Numbered from the stretch's first letter, positions 39,746 to 50,105 are shown. The stretch is 64,000 nt of DNA from Stenotrophomonas acidaminiphila (GCA_002951995.1 CP019797.1:476001-540000); one strand, 5' to 3'. Notes: generated by a model not told the origin, from the sequence alone. Numbers and translations: made by a program.

Positions 39746-39843
39746 TGTCCGGGTGTCCGCGGACACCGGCGCGGACAGTGTCCGCGGCCGGGTGTCGCGC
39801 CGATGTCCGATGGATGTCCGAAGCGGCTGACCTAGAATGTCCG
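39746..39843. promoter_or_regulatory. TGTCCG half-site cluster with two palindromes (probable enhancer sites)
   Basis: GGTGTCCGCGGACACC (39752-39767) is a perfect 16-base palindrome, and GCGGACA-G-TGTCCGC (39771-39785) is a second perfect inverted repeat. Further TGTCCG half-sites lie at 39746, 39804, 39815 and 39838. The palindromes are about 55-85 bases upstream of the -24 element, the usual place for NtrC-type enhancer sites. The cluster also reaches the glmS -10 box at 39833-39838. Confidence 0.65.
39833..39838 (+). promoter_or_regulatory. -10 box of glmS
   Basis: TAGAAT, 29 bases before the glmS ATG, overlapped by the last TGTCCG half-site (39838-39843). Proteins bound to that cluster could therefore also influence glmS. 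Confidence 0.5.
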
Positions 39844-39867
39844 TCTGTGAACCCAGGCGGATGGACT

Positions 39868-41700
<1,833 letters not shown>

Positions 41701-41725
41701 GCGCGGCGGCGCCCGCTTGACCCTA

Positions 41726-41759
41726 CGGCGGCCGGCGCGGCAACCGCGTCCGGCCGCCG
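41726..41759. terminator. hairpin between convergent glmS and chromate transporter genes
   Basis: Fifteen paired bases with one bulge (41726-41740 with 41744-41759), loop CAA. It fills the 61-base gap between two converging genes, so a bidirectional terminator role is likely, although no strong T-tract is present. Confidence 0.6.
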
Positions 41760-41761
41760 GT

Positions 41762-42997
41762 TCATTGCAGGCCGGCGATGCTCGCGATCCCGCCGGCGAC
41801 GCCGCAGCCGACCACCACCAGCCACGGCGGCAGCTTCCACCATGCCAGCGCGGCGAGCGCGGCCAGTGCCAGCGCGATGTCCCGCGGCGCATGGATGGCA
41901 TGGGTGCCTACCGGGTCGTAGAGCGCGGCCAGCAGCAGGCCCACCACCGCCGCGTTGATGCCGCTCAGCGCGGCGCGCATGCGCGCGTTGCCGCGCAGCC
42001 GGTTCCAGAACGGCAGCGTGCCTGCGACCAGCAGGAACGACGGGGCGAAGATCGCCAGCAGGCACAGCAACCCGCCGCTCCAGCCCGACGGTGCCGCCTG
42101 CATGGAGGCGCCGAGGAAGCCGGCGAAGGCGAACAACGGCCCGGGCATGGCCTGCGCGGCGCCGTAGCCGGCGAGGAAGGTGTCGTTGTCGACCCAGCCC
42201 GCTGGCACCACCGCCGCCTGCAGCAGCGGCAGCACCACGTGGCCGCCACCGAACACCAGCGCGCCGGCGCGGAAGAAGGCGCTGGCCTCGGCGATGGCGT
42301 GGCCGGGCCGCAGCGCGTCGAGCAGCGGCAGCGCCACCAGCAGGGCGAAGAACAGCGCCAGCCACCACGCGCCGGCGCGGCGTCCCACGGCGATCGTCCA
42401 GGCGCCGCCTGGGGGCGCCGGCGTGGGTTTGAACAGCAGCAGGCCGGCCAGCGCGGCGGCGGCGATCAGGCCCGGCTGCACCCAGGCCGAAGGAACGCCC
42501 AGGGCGATGGCGGCCGCCACCGCCACCAGCGCCAGCCACGTGCCGCCGGCGTACAGGTTGCGCGCCATCCCCCAGACCGCCTGCGCCACCACCGCCACCG
42601 CCACGACCTTGAGCCCGTGCAGCACCCCGGGCGGAATCACCCCGGGATGCCCGGCCAGGAACCGCGCGAAGACGATCAGGGCGATGGCCGACGGCAGGGT
42701 GAAGCCGGCCCAGGCGGCGAACGCACCACGGTAGCCGCAGCGCGACAGGCCCAGCGCCATGCCGACCTGGCTGCTGGCCGGGCCCGGCAGCAGTTGGCAG
42801 AGCGCGACCAGGTCGGCATAGGCGCGCGGGTCCAGCCAGCGGCGCCGGGTGACGAACTCGGCGTGGAAGTAACCCAGGTGCGCGACCGGCCCGCCGAAGG
42901 CGACCAGGCCCAGCCGCAGGAACACCAGGAACACGCGCCATGCGCTGTCGCCGGCCACCGGGTCAGCGCCGCCGGGCGCATCGGTTTCATGCGCCAC
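41762..42997 (-). CDS. chromate transporter ChrA family protein
   Basis: 411 residues from a GTG start at 42997 that follows GGGAAG; the frame is open further upstream without conservation. Two CHR halves are visible: the first has LGLVAFGGPVAHLGYFHAEF and QLLPGPASSQVGMALG, the second FRAGALVFGGGHVVLPLLQA and AQAMPGPLFAFAGFLG. About ten to twelve membrane helices. Full-length two-domain ChrA proteins expel chromate from the cytosol, often giving resistance; many homologues are uncharacterised anion transporters, so chromate specificity is inferred. Monocistronic, leftward. Confidence 0.88.
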   Translation of the reverse strand: MAHETDAPGGADPVAGDSAWRVFLVFLRLGLVAFGGPVAHLGYFHAEFVTRRRWLDPRAYADLVALCQLLPGPASSQVGMALGLSRCGYRGAFAAWAGFTLPSAIALIVFARFLAGHPGVIPPGVLHGLKVVAVAVVAQAVWGMARNLYAGGTWLALVAVAAAIALGVPSAWVQPGLIAAAALAGLLLFKPTPAPPGGAWTIAVGRRAGAWWLALFFALLVALPLLDALRPGHAIAEASAFFRAGALVFGGGHVVLPLLQAAVVPAGWVDNDTFLAGYGAAQAMPGPLFAFAGFLGASMQAAPSGWSGGLLCLLAIFAPSFLLVAGTLPFWNRLRGNARMRAALSGINAAVVGLLLAALYDPVGTHAIHAPRDIALALAALAALAWWKLPPWLVVVGCGVAGGIASIAGLQ

Positions 42998-43204
42998 GGC
43001 GGCTTCCCGGTGGCACCGCGCCTGCGGGGCGGCTGCGGACGCGCTGCGACGGGGGGCGGCCGGTGGCGGCCGGGAAAGCGGTGGTGGGCATGGCACGGCG
43101 CGATGGCGGAAGGCGGTGGCCGACAGTAGCGCAGGCCGATGACAGGCGCGCCTGCGCGGGCGACGCCGTCCGCGGCCACCGCGGGGGCGGCCGCCCACCC
43201 GCCG

Positions 43205-45472
43205 TCACCGCGCGGTCGCGGCCAATGCTTGCAGCGAGGTCCAGCCGACGTCGATGTTGTGCTCCAGCGGCAACGACGCATACAACCAGCGGCCTTCGCG
43301 GTCGACACTGCTGGAGCCGGGCAGCGTGGCCTGCGCGGCGATCAGGCAGCGGGTGCGGCCGCCGTCGCGGCGCGCCTGGCCGAGCGGCAGCCACGCGGTT
43401 CCGCAGCCCGCGGCCGGCCCGCTGTAGTGCGGCGTTCCCGCGGCGATGCTCCACTCGCGGTAGTGGGCCACGTCCGGGAATCCGGCGTCATGCTGGACCA
43501 CCGCCTGCAGCGTCGGGTCGGCGCACCACAGGCCGCGGCGGGCCGGCCGGGTGAAGCAGACCCGGTGTCCGGCCGGGTCATGGCGGGCAACCGCCACGTC
43601 GTCCAGCGATGCGATGCGGCGCCAGTCCGGCAGCGAGTAGAGCGTGAGCTGCAGCCGGCCCTGGCCGGCGTCGGTGCCCACCAGCAGGCGGTCGCTGCGA
43701 TCGGTGTAGGCGGCGAACGCCGGCGACGCGGCCGGCACCGGCAACGCGTTCACCGTGTCGCTGCCGACGTCGACTTCGAACAGCCGGTCGCCGTGCTCAC
43801 CACGGCCGATCACCAGCAGGCGGCGGCCATCAGCGGACCAGACCGGCGGATGGCGCGGTACCGGCACCAGCCCGGCCACCGGACGCAGCGTCTGCGGGTG
43901 CGCCGGCTGGCCGATCCACAGCTGCGCGTGCAGGCTGCGGTCGGACACGAAGGCCAGGGTGCTGCCATCGGGGGAGATGCCGGGGGTGAGGTCGACGCCG
44001 CTGGATGCGAACACCGGTTCGCCGCCGCCGCTGCCGTCGGTGCGGAAGCGGAACATGCCGCTGCGCAGCCGGTCGATCTCGAACACCATCGACCAGTGGT
44101 CGGCGGCGATGTCGGGGTAGGTCGGGTTGCCGCCCCCCAGCACCGGCAGCGGCACCGGCGTGCCACCGGCCAGGTCGACGCGGTACAGCCGGACTTCTTC
44201 CTTGACCAGGCTGAAGACCATGCCGCGGCTGTCCGGCAGCCAGGCCCAGCCGCGGATGTCGCCGCGCAGCGAAGTGACGCGGCGCGGCGTACCACCGGCC
44301 GCGGGCATGACCCACAGGTCGCCCAGCGTGGTGCCGCGGCGGAAGCCGAGCCAGCGGCCATCGGGGGAATGGCGCGGCAGCGAATCGACGGCATCGCGGT
44401 CGACGCCGTAGTCCAGTACGCGCCAGCGCGCGCTGGCGAGATCGAGCCGGTGCAGCCCACGGCCGCCGTCCGCGCGCAGGCCACCGGCGACCAGTGCGCC
44501 GCCATCGGGGGTCCAGTCGAACGGTTGCCCCTCGCGGTCCGCGCAGGCGCCGGCCACCCGCGCGGCGCCGCCGTCGGCTGCGGCGAGCATGAAGTGGCAG
44601 CCCTGCCCGGACCTGCGCACGAACGCGGCCTGGCGGCCGTCGCGCGACCATGCCGGCAGGCTGTCGCGCTCGTCGCCGACGGGGAAGGTGAACGGTTGCG
44701 CGCTGGCCTGCGACGTGCGCTGCAGGTACAGCCGCTGCCCGCCCGTGGCGGGGTCCTGGCGCGCGAACAGCAGTTGCGTGCCGTCCGGCGACAGGCGCGG
44801 CGCGGTCTCCTGCTCGGGCGAGGACACGATGGCGTGGTACTGCAGCGACGCCTCGCGCGCGCCGCCGGCCGCGGTTGCCGCGGCGTGGCGTGCGGTGCGG
44901 GCGGGCAGCAGCAGCGCCGGCACCAGCGTCACCCCCAGTACCGCGACCGCCAGCAGCGCGGGCCACCACCGCCGCCCTGCGCGCCGCGACGCGGCGGGCG
45001 GGGCCGGGTGCGGGGCCGGATCCGGTTCCGGATGCAGTTCCGGCGCCGTGGCCTCGTGCGTGGTGGCGTCCCGCGCCGGTTCGGCATCCGCGACCGGCGC
45101 CGCCAGCCACGCATGCGTGGCCAGCAGGCGGTAGCCGCCCCTGGCGATGGTCTCGATGTAGCGCGGCGCGCCGCGGTCGTCGCCGAATGCCTTGCGCAGC
45201 AGGGCGATGGCCTGGGTCAGTACGTCGTCGGTGGGCAGCGTGTCGGGCCACACGCGCGCCAGCAGCACGTCGCGGCTCACCACTTTCCCGGCCTCGTCCA
45301 CGAGCACCCGCAGTACCTGCAGTGATTTGCGCGTCACCCGCCGCGAGTTGCCATCGATGCGCGAGACCACGGTGCGCCGGTCCACGTCGATATCGTGGTC
45401 GCCCACGCGCAGGATACGGCCCGCGGACGCCTGCGCCCGGTCCGCGTTGCCGGTATCACCCACGTCGTTCAC
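43205..45472 (-). CDS. membrane-bound winged-helix regulator with periplasmic TolB-like propeller
   Basis: 755 residues from GTG 45472, which follows GGGAAGAG; ATGs at 45523 and 45538 would add a poorly conserved leader. An OmpR/CadC-type winged helix (about 20-118, with VTRKSLQVLRVLVDEAGKVV and YIETIARGGYRLLA) is joined by a Pro-rich linker to one membrane helix (about 169-190). The remaining 560 residues are beta-propeller repeats of the PD40 type (SPDGTQLLFARQ, SRDGRQAAFVR, SPDGRWLGFRR, SPDGSTLAFVSD, SADGRRLLVIG). This is a one-component sensor: DNA-binding inside, propeller outside. The signal and target genes are unknown; the divergent small exported protein is a candidate target. Confidence 0.88.
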   Translation of the reverse strand: MNDVGDTGNADRAQASAGRILRVGDHDIDVDRRTVVSRIDGNSRRVTRKSLQVLRVLVDEAGKVVSRDVLLARVWPDTLPTDDVLTQAIALLRKAFGDDRGAPRYIETIARGGYRLLATHAWLAAPVADAEPARDATTHEATAPELHPEPDPAPHPAPPAASRRAGRRWWPALLAVAVLGVTLVPALLLPARTARHAAATAAGGAREASLQYHAIVSSPEQETAPRLSPDGTQLLFARQDPATGGQRLYLQRTSQASAQPFTFPVGDERDSLPAWSRDGRQAAFVRRSGQGCHFMLAAADGGAARVAGACADREGQPFDWTPDGGALVAGGLRADGGRGLHRLDLASARWRVLDYGVDRDAVDSLPRHSPDGRWLGFRRGTTLGDLWVMPAAGGTPRRVTSLRGDIRGWAWLPDSRGMVFSLVKEEVRLYRVDLAGGTPVPLPVLGGGNPTYPDIAADHWSMVFEIDRLRSGMFRFRTDGSGGGEPVFASSGVDLTPGISPDGSTLAFVSDRSLHAQLWIGQPAHPQTLRPVAGLVPVPRHPPVWSADGRRLLVIGRGEHGDRLFEVDVGSDTVNALPVPAASPAFAAYTDRSDRLLVGTDAGQGRLQLTLYSLPDWRRIASLDDVAVARHDPAGHRVCFTRPARRGLWCADPTLQAVVQHDAGFPDVAHYREWSIAAGTPHYSGPAAGCGTAWLPLGQARRDGGRTRCLIAAQATLPGSSSVDREGRWLYASLPLEHNIDVGWTSLQALAATAR

Positions 45473-45852
45473 TGCCTGCTCTTCCCTTGTGCCGGTCTGC
45501 CCGTCTGCAGGCCTGGCCAGCATGCCCGCCCTGATCATGGACGGGGCGCGCACCGCACCGGCACGGCACGCGGACCGCGTCGGTCCGGTGCGATGCCGTG
45601 CCGCAGCCACGGCCCCGTCACGGCCCGAGGATGTGTCGCCACCGGCACAGCGGCATGTGCCTTTGGTCAGGTCGCGCACCGGCGTTCAGCCAGGCGATGC
45701 CTTCGCCTGCGTCGTCCGCCACGCGGTTTGCATGGCTTGGCGTGATGCCCGGTCCTTGGTCATCGCGACTTCAAGCAGATTCCGCGGTGCTGGCCGCTGC
45801 CTAGCCTTGTGTCCGTGCCCATGCCGGGCACGGCATGAAGAAGGAAAGCACC
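45473..45852. other. divergent region with a large imperfect palindrome
   Basis: 380 bases between the membrane regulator and the small exported protein. The main feature is an imperfect palindrome at 45540-45619: outer arms GACGGGGC/GCCCCGTC, middle arms 45559-45568 with 45594-45603, and an inner GGACCG-CGT-CGGTCC stem. A TAGCCTTG element near 45801 may be the -10 region for the rightward gene. Confidence 0.5.
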
Positions 45853-46227
45853 ATGTACCGATATCTGATGATCGTCCTGGGCCTGGCCGCCGCCGCCATG
45901 CTGCCCGTGGATGCCGTGGCGGCTGGCAAGCAGGGTGATGCCACGCCAGCGTCCTGCGTCACCCTGTCCGGCCAGCACAAGGCGGCGCGTGTGGGCGGCG
46001 AGGGCATGGTCATCGCTGATGGCGACAGGCATCTGCGCCTCGATTTCGGCGGTTACTGCGAGGCGATGATGCGCAATTCGAACATCGTGATCGCCACCGA
46101 TGGCCGCCAGAACGTGGTCTGCACCGAAGGCAGCGTGGTGACTTCCCGGTCCGGCCGCTGCGCGGTGCGCGGGATGCGCGCGATCGACGAGGCCGAGTAC
46201 AAGCGCCTCGCGCGCCGGCGCAACTGA
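45853..46227 (+). CDS. small exported DUF6491-like protein
   Basis: 124 residues from ATG 45853, preceded by AAGGAAAG; an ATG at 45835 would add six residues. Signal peptide MYRYLMIVLGLAAAAMLPVD is cleaved near AVAAGK. The mature 95 residues have four cysteines (ASCVTL, GGYCEAM, NVVCTEG, GRCAVRG), likely two disulfides, and the strand pattern of DUF6491, a family frequent in Xanthomonadaceae. Function is unknown. The gene is followed by a strong hairpin terminator. Confidence 0.7.
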   Translation: MYRYLMIVLGLAAAAMLPVDAVAAGKQGDATPASCVTLSGQHKAARVGGEGMVIADGDRHLRLDFGGYCEAMMRNSNIVIATDGRQNVVCTEGSVVTSRSGRCAVRGMRAIDEAEYKRLARRRN

Positions 46228-46247
46228 CCCCGCGCCCCGTGATCCAA

Positions 46248-46284
46248 CGCAGGCCCGCACCGTCCTGGTGCGGGCCTGCGCGTT
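46248..46284 (+). terminator. terminator after the small exported protein
   Basis: Perfect 14-base stem (46248-46261 with 46267-46280), 5-base loop, then CGTT. It begins 20 bases after the stop codon and separates this gene from the AraC gene's control region. Confidence 0.7.
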
Positions 46285-46288
46285 CGTG

Positions 46289-46399
46289 TGTCCGCCGCGG
46301 ACGCCGGATACGCGGCGCAGCCAGTGCGCACGGGGCTGTCCGCACTGTCCGCCTGTCCGCCGCGCGGACGCGGCAATGGCCTGTGGCACGCCGCCGGCA
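46289..46399 (+). promoter_or_regulatory. TGTCCG cluster and sigma-54-like element upstream of the AraC gene
   Basis: TGTCCG half-sites lie at 46289, 46337, 46346 and 46354, with inverted CGGACG copies at 46298 (partial) and 46365. A TGGCACG element follows (46384-46390) and, four bases on, CGGCA, placing the required GG and GC exactly 10 bases apart (two mismatches in the -12 part). The arrangement mirrors that at 39684-39785, although the half-sites sit closer to the promoter. Confidence 0.4.
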
Positions 46400-46403
46400 G
46401 CGG

Positions 46404-46441
46404 ATTTCGGAAAGATTTCGGCTGCATTTCCGGCATTTCGG
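46404..46441. repeat. four phased ATTTCGG repeats in the AraC leader
   Basis: ATTTCGG at 46404, 46415 and 46435 and ATTTCCGG at 46426 are spaced 11, 11 and 9 bases apart, about one helical turn each. Such phasing suggests a cooperative binding site, possibly for autoregulation by the AraC protein. No match to a known operator is recognised. Confidence 0.4.
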
Positions 46442-46487
46442 CACGCGGACGCGCAAACAGATGGCCAGTTCCAACAAAGGAGTGGTC

Positions 46488-47408
46488 ATGCAGGTGCAAA
46501 TGCAGGTGTTGTGGCTGGACCGTGGTGATACGCGCGAACTGGAGCAGGTGGGCGATGCCGACCTGCCGCTGCTGGCGACGCTCGCGCGCGGCGCCAGCCT
46601 GGCGCTGGGCGCGGCCGAGGCGTCGTTCTGGCTGGTGCTCCGGGGCGAGCTGGACATTGCCGCGCGGGCGGGCGCGTTCCGGCTCGGGGCCGGCCAGTGG
46701 ATCCACTTCGACCGTGGCGCGCACCCGCTGCTGCATGCCGGTGAACGCACCGTCGCCGTCGGGCTGGTGTTGCCGGCGGCCCTGCAGATGCGCCTGCTGC
46801 GCTCGCCGCAGCTGGCGCTGTTCCCGGGCCGTGGCAGCGCGACGGGGCTGGCCCGGCGACTGCTGGCGCGCCGCTGGCGCGCGGTGCTGGGGCGCCCGGG
46901 CCGCGGCATGCAGGCCACGCCCGCCGACCGCTGGCAGGTGGAGCGGCTGCTGCGCGCCCTAGCCGGGCTGCAGCAGGGCCAGCAGGCACTGATCGCGCGC
47001 TGCCCGGGGCGTTCGCTGTCGCACCGGCGGCAGGTCTATGCGCGCATGCAGCGCGCCCTGCAGTACATCGAAGGACATACCCACCGGGTGGTCAGGATCG
47101 GCGAGCTGGCCGAGCTCAGCAGCATGTCGGTCTGGTACTTCACCAAGACCTTCCGTGCGGTCTACGGCGAATGCCCGCAGGCCACCTCGGTGCGGCTGCG
47201 GCTGGCCAGCAGCGCGCGCCTGATCCGCGACACGCCGCTGTCCATCACCGAGGTCGGGGCGGCCAGCGGCTTCGAGAACAACTGCAGCTTCTCGCGTGCG
47301 TTCCGCACCCATTTCGGCGTGTCGCCGTCGCTGTATCGCAGTGGCGCGCAGGCGCTGTCGACAGACCCTGCAAACCCAATGGACAGGGCATGCGGCGCAG
47401 TGGCGTGA
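46488..47408 (+). CDS. AraC family transcriptional regulator
   Basis: 306 residues from ATG 46488, chosen because AAAGGAG lies five bases before it; an ATG at 46461 has no such site. The N-terminal half is a cupin-like sensing region (SFWLVLRGELDIAARAG, LGAGQWIHFDRGAHPLLHAG). The C-terminal AraC domain (about 195-290) has two helix-turn-helix units: VVRIGELAELSSMSVWYFTK and SITEVGAASGFENNCSFSRA followed by FRTHFGVSPSLYR. The TonB receptor gene follows after 59 bases in the same direction and is the likely target, as in many AraC-receptor pairs for siderophores or other nutrients. Confidence 0.9.
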   Translation: MQVQMQVLWLDRGDTRELEQVGDADLPLLATLARGASLALGAAEASFWLVLRGELDIAARAGAFRLGAGQWIHFDRGAHPLLHAGERTVAVGLVLPAALQMRLLRSPQLALFPGRGSATGLARRLLARRWRAVLGRPGRGMQATPADRWQVERLLRALAGLQQGQQALIARCPGRSLSHRRQVYARMQRALQYIEGHTHRVVRIGELAELSSMSVWYFTKTFRAVYGECPQATSVRLRLASSARLIRDTPLSITEVGAASGFENNCSFSRAFRTHFGVSPSLYRSGAQALSTDPANPMDRACGAVA

Positions 47409-47419
47409 GCGGCTCATTA

Positions 47420-47439
47420 ACGTCGTGTGGCGTTGACGT
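47420..47439. promoter_or_regulatory. inverted repeat between AraC and receptor genes
   Basis: ACGTC (47420-47424) and GACGT (47435-47439) face each other across 10 bases, 28 bases before the receptor GTG. Possible AraC-protein operator; weak on sequence alone. Confidence 0.25.
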
Positions 47440-47467
47440 CCCACCAACATTACCTGGAGAGAAATCC

Positions 47468-50083
47468 GTGAAACATCGCTGTTCCAAGCCGGTCGCCCGG
47501 CTGGCCGTGCTCCCGCTGGGCATCGCCGCCGCACTGGTCCCGTTCGCTTCGCTGGCGCAATCGCAGCCGGACGTGCGCAGCCTGGACCGGATAGAAGTCA
47601 CCGGCTCGCGCATCAAGCGCGCCGACATCGAGGGCGCGGTGCCGGTCACCGTGATCGACCGCGCCGCCATCGACGCCAGCGGCCATGTCTCGGTGGCCGA
47701 TGTGCTGCGCGATACCACGTTCGCCTCGTTCGGCAACTTCAGCCCGCGCTCGGGCAGCAGCGCCCAGGGCGTATCCGACGTCAACCTGCGCGGCATCGGC
47801 TCGGACCGCACCCTGGTGCTGGTCGATGGCCGCCGCGCGCCGTACGCGCCGTCGCTGGGCAGCAATGCCGACCTCAACACCATCCCGATGGCGGCGGTGG
47901 AGCGCATCGAGGTGCTGTCCGACGGCGCCTCCGCGCTGTACGGTTCCGATGCCATCGGTGGCGTGGTCAACATCATCCTGCGCAAGGATTTCGACGGCGC
48001 CGAACTGCGCCTCGGCAGGGGATCGCCCGATGTCGCCGGCGGCGACACCGAGGAGGGATCGATCCTGTTCGGTACCTCCGGCGAGCGCGGCAATCTGATG
48101 TTCGGCGCGTCCTACAACGCGCGCGGCATCGTGTTCACCCGCGACCAGCTCGGCGGCGACACGCGCGGCAGCTCGCCCTATGGCAACAACTTCTACTTTG
48201 AGAGCGCGACCAGCCCGGGCGAGGAGGGCGATGCCGGTGGTGCGCTGCCGGGCTATGCCTGCAAGGACCCGAACTTCTGGATGAACGGCAGCAACTGCGT
48301 CTACGACTACAACGCGGTGGCCGCCAACGAGGCCTCGATCAAGAACAAGGCCTTGTTCGCGCGCGGCACCCTGCGGGTCAACGACGCGGTGTCGCTGTAC
48401 TCCACCGCCAGCTACAGCCATGCCAGCAGTTTCGGCCGCTACGCGCCGACGCCCGGGGTGCTCTACGTGGCGGAGAACTCGCCCAACGACCCGGTACCCG
48501 GCGACGGGCTCGGCGCCTTCATCTACCACCGCTACGCCGCGGCCGGCAACCGCGACAACTACATCGACAACACCGTGCTCGACCTGGGCGTCGGCGTGGA
48601 CTGGCAGGTCAACGACCGGCTCAGCGTGGATGCCGGCGTGCGCCGCAGCGACGCGCGCCTGCGCGACCAGGGACGCGGCTACATCGTCACCCCGCTGGCC
48701 GAGGCCGCCGCCGCCGATGGCCGCTACAACCTGCGCGACCCGTTCGGCAACCCGGACGAGGTCATCAAGGGCTTCACCACCACCACCAGCCGCGAGGGCA
48801 AGTTCGTCATCGACGAGCTTTACGCCAACGCCAGCCTGGACCTGTTCGACATGGCCGGCGGGCGCTCGGCGCTGGCGTTCGGCCTGGAGTCGCGCCGCGA
48901 AGACTATGCCGACACCTACGATTCATTGTCCGAAGCCGGCGTCGTGGCCGGCTCCTCGGGCAACTCGGCGGCCGGCAACCGCCGCGTGCAGGCCGCCTTC
49001 GCCGAATGGCTGCTGCCGGTGGCGGACGGGTTCGACTTCACCCTGGCCGCGCGCTACGACCGCTACAGCGATTACGGCGGCGACCTGTCGCCCAAGCTCT
49101 CGCTGCGCTGGCAGCCGCTGGCCAACCTGACCCTGCGCGGTTCGGTCGGCAAGGGCTTTCGCGCACCCAACCTCAACAGCATCCATGCCAAGCGTTCGTT
49201 CTCGGCCGAGCACGTGCAGGACTACCGCAGCTGCCTGGCGGTGGGCTATTCGTCCGCCCAGTGCGGCGGCGACGCCAACAACGACGGCATCGCCGATGGC
49301 CCGGTCAGCAAGGACGTCAGCTACCAGGTCGATACCTGGTCCAGCGGCAACCCCGCGCTGGGTTCCGAGCATTCCCGCCAGTACAGCCTGGGCCTGGCCT
49401 GGGACCCGCTGGACTGGCTGAACCTGACCCTGGACTACTACCACATCCGCATCGACGACCGCATCCGCCTGATCGAGTACCAGGAGCTGGTGGAGTTCGA
49501 CAACAACGGCCTGCCGCTGCCGGCCGGAACCTCGGTGGAGCGACGCGCCAACGGCTCCATCCGCGAGATCAACACCGCCTATGCCAACGAGGGCGACCTC
49601 AGCACCCGCGGCCTGGACCTGAACCTGCGCGGCCGTTTCGACGGCGGCGGCTGGGGCCGGCTGGAGAGCTGGCTGCAGATGGCGCGCGTGCTGGAGTTCA
49701 AGGTGACCGACGGGGCCACGGTCAAGGACCGGCTGGGCTGGGCGGCCGCCCCGGAGATGCGCGGCAGCCTGCGCAACATCTGGAGCCGCGGGGACTGGAG
49801 CGTCAACTGGAACGTCAACTACATCGGCGACCAGCGCAACCCCGGGGTCAAGCCGACCTTCGGCTTCCTGGCCGGCGACCCGGGCACGCGCGTGGGCAGC
49901 TATGTCACCCATGACCTGGCGCTGACCTACAAGGCGCCGTGGAACGCCGGCATCACCCTGGGCGCCAACAACCTGGGCAACCGCTACCCGCAGCTGGTCG
50001 AAACCGACGGCCGGCCCTGGAACTTCAACCTGTACAACGCCTACGGCCGCATCGTCTACCTGCGCTACACGCAGAAGTTCTGA
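47468..50083 (+). CDS. TonB-dependent outer membrane receptor
   Basis: 871 residues from a GTG start with GGAGAG at 47456-47461. Signal peptide (KHRCSKPVARLAVLPLGIAA) cleaved near SLAQSQ. The IEVTGSRIKR segment is the TonB-box-like start of the plug (about 40-160; DVLRDTTFAS, VNLRGIGSDRTLVLVDGRRA, ALYGSDAIGGVVNIILRKDF). The remaining chain is the 22-strand barrel, ending YLRYTQKF with terminal Phe. The RIEVTGSRIKR type is common in Xanthomonadaceae and takes up varied ligands, not only iron. Ligand unknown. The AraC gene just upstream suggests inducible control. Terminator follows. Confidence 0.92.
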   Translation: MKHRCSKPVARLAVLPLGIAAALVPFASLAQSQPDVRSLDRIEVTGSRIKRADIEGAVPVTVIDRAAIDASGHVSVADVLRDTTFASFGNFSPRSGSSAQGVSDVNLRGIGSDRTLVLVDGRRAPYAPSLGSNADLNTIPMAAVERIEVLSDGASALYGSDAIGGVVNIILRKDFDGAELRLGRGSPDVAGGDTEEGSILFGTSGERGNLMFGASYNARGIVFTRDQLGGDTRGSSPYGNNFYFESATSPGEEGDAGGALPGYACKDPNFWMNGSNCVYDYNAVAANEASIKNKALFARGTLRVNDAVSLYSTASYSHASSFGRYAPTPGVLYVAENSPNDPVPGDGLGAFIYHRYAAAGNRDNYIDNTVLDLGVGVDWQVNDRLSVDAGVRRSDARLRDQGRGYIVTPLAEAAAADGRYNLRDPFGNPDEVIKGFTTTTSREGKFVIDELYANASLDLFDMAGGRSALAFGLESRREDYADTYDSLSEAGVVAGSSGNSAAGNRRVQAAFAEWLLPVADGFDFTLAARYDRYSDYGGDLSPKLSLRWQPLANLTLRGSVGKGFRAPNLNSIHAKRSFSAEHVQDYRSCLAVGYSSAQCGGDANNDGIADGPVSKDVSYQVDTWSSGNPALGSEHSRQYSLGLAWDPLDWLNLTLDYYHIRIDDRIRLIEYQELVEFDNNGLPLPAGTSVERRANGSIREINTAYANEGDLSTRGLDLNLRGRFDGGGWGRLESWLQMARVLEFKVTDGATVKDRLGWAAAPEMRGSLRNIWSRGDWSVNWNVNYIGDQRNPGVKPTFGFLAGDPGTRVGSYVTHDLALTYKAPWNAGITLGANNLGNRYPQLVETDGRPWNFNLYNAYGRIVYLRYTQKF

Positions 50084-50105
50084 GCCGCCGCCCGGGCCGT
50101 TTGCC

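Noticed and set aside
41762..43204. Chromate transporter starting at 43198
   Set aside because: The first 67 codons are Arg/Pro-rich with no hydrophobic or conserved sequence; the GTG at 42997 with GGGAAG gives the normal family N-terminus.
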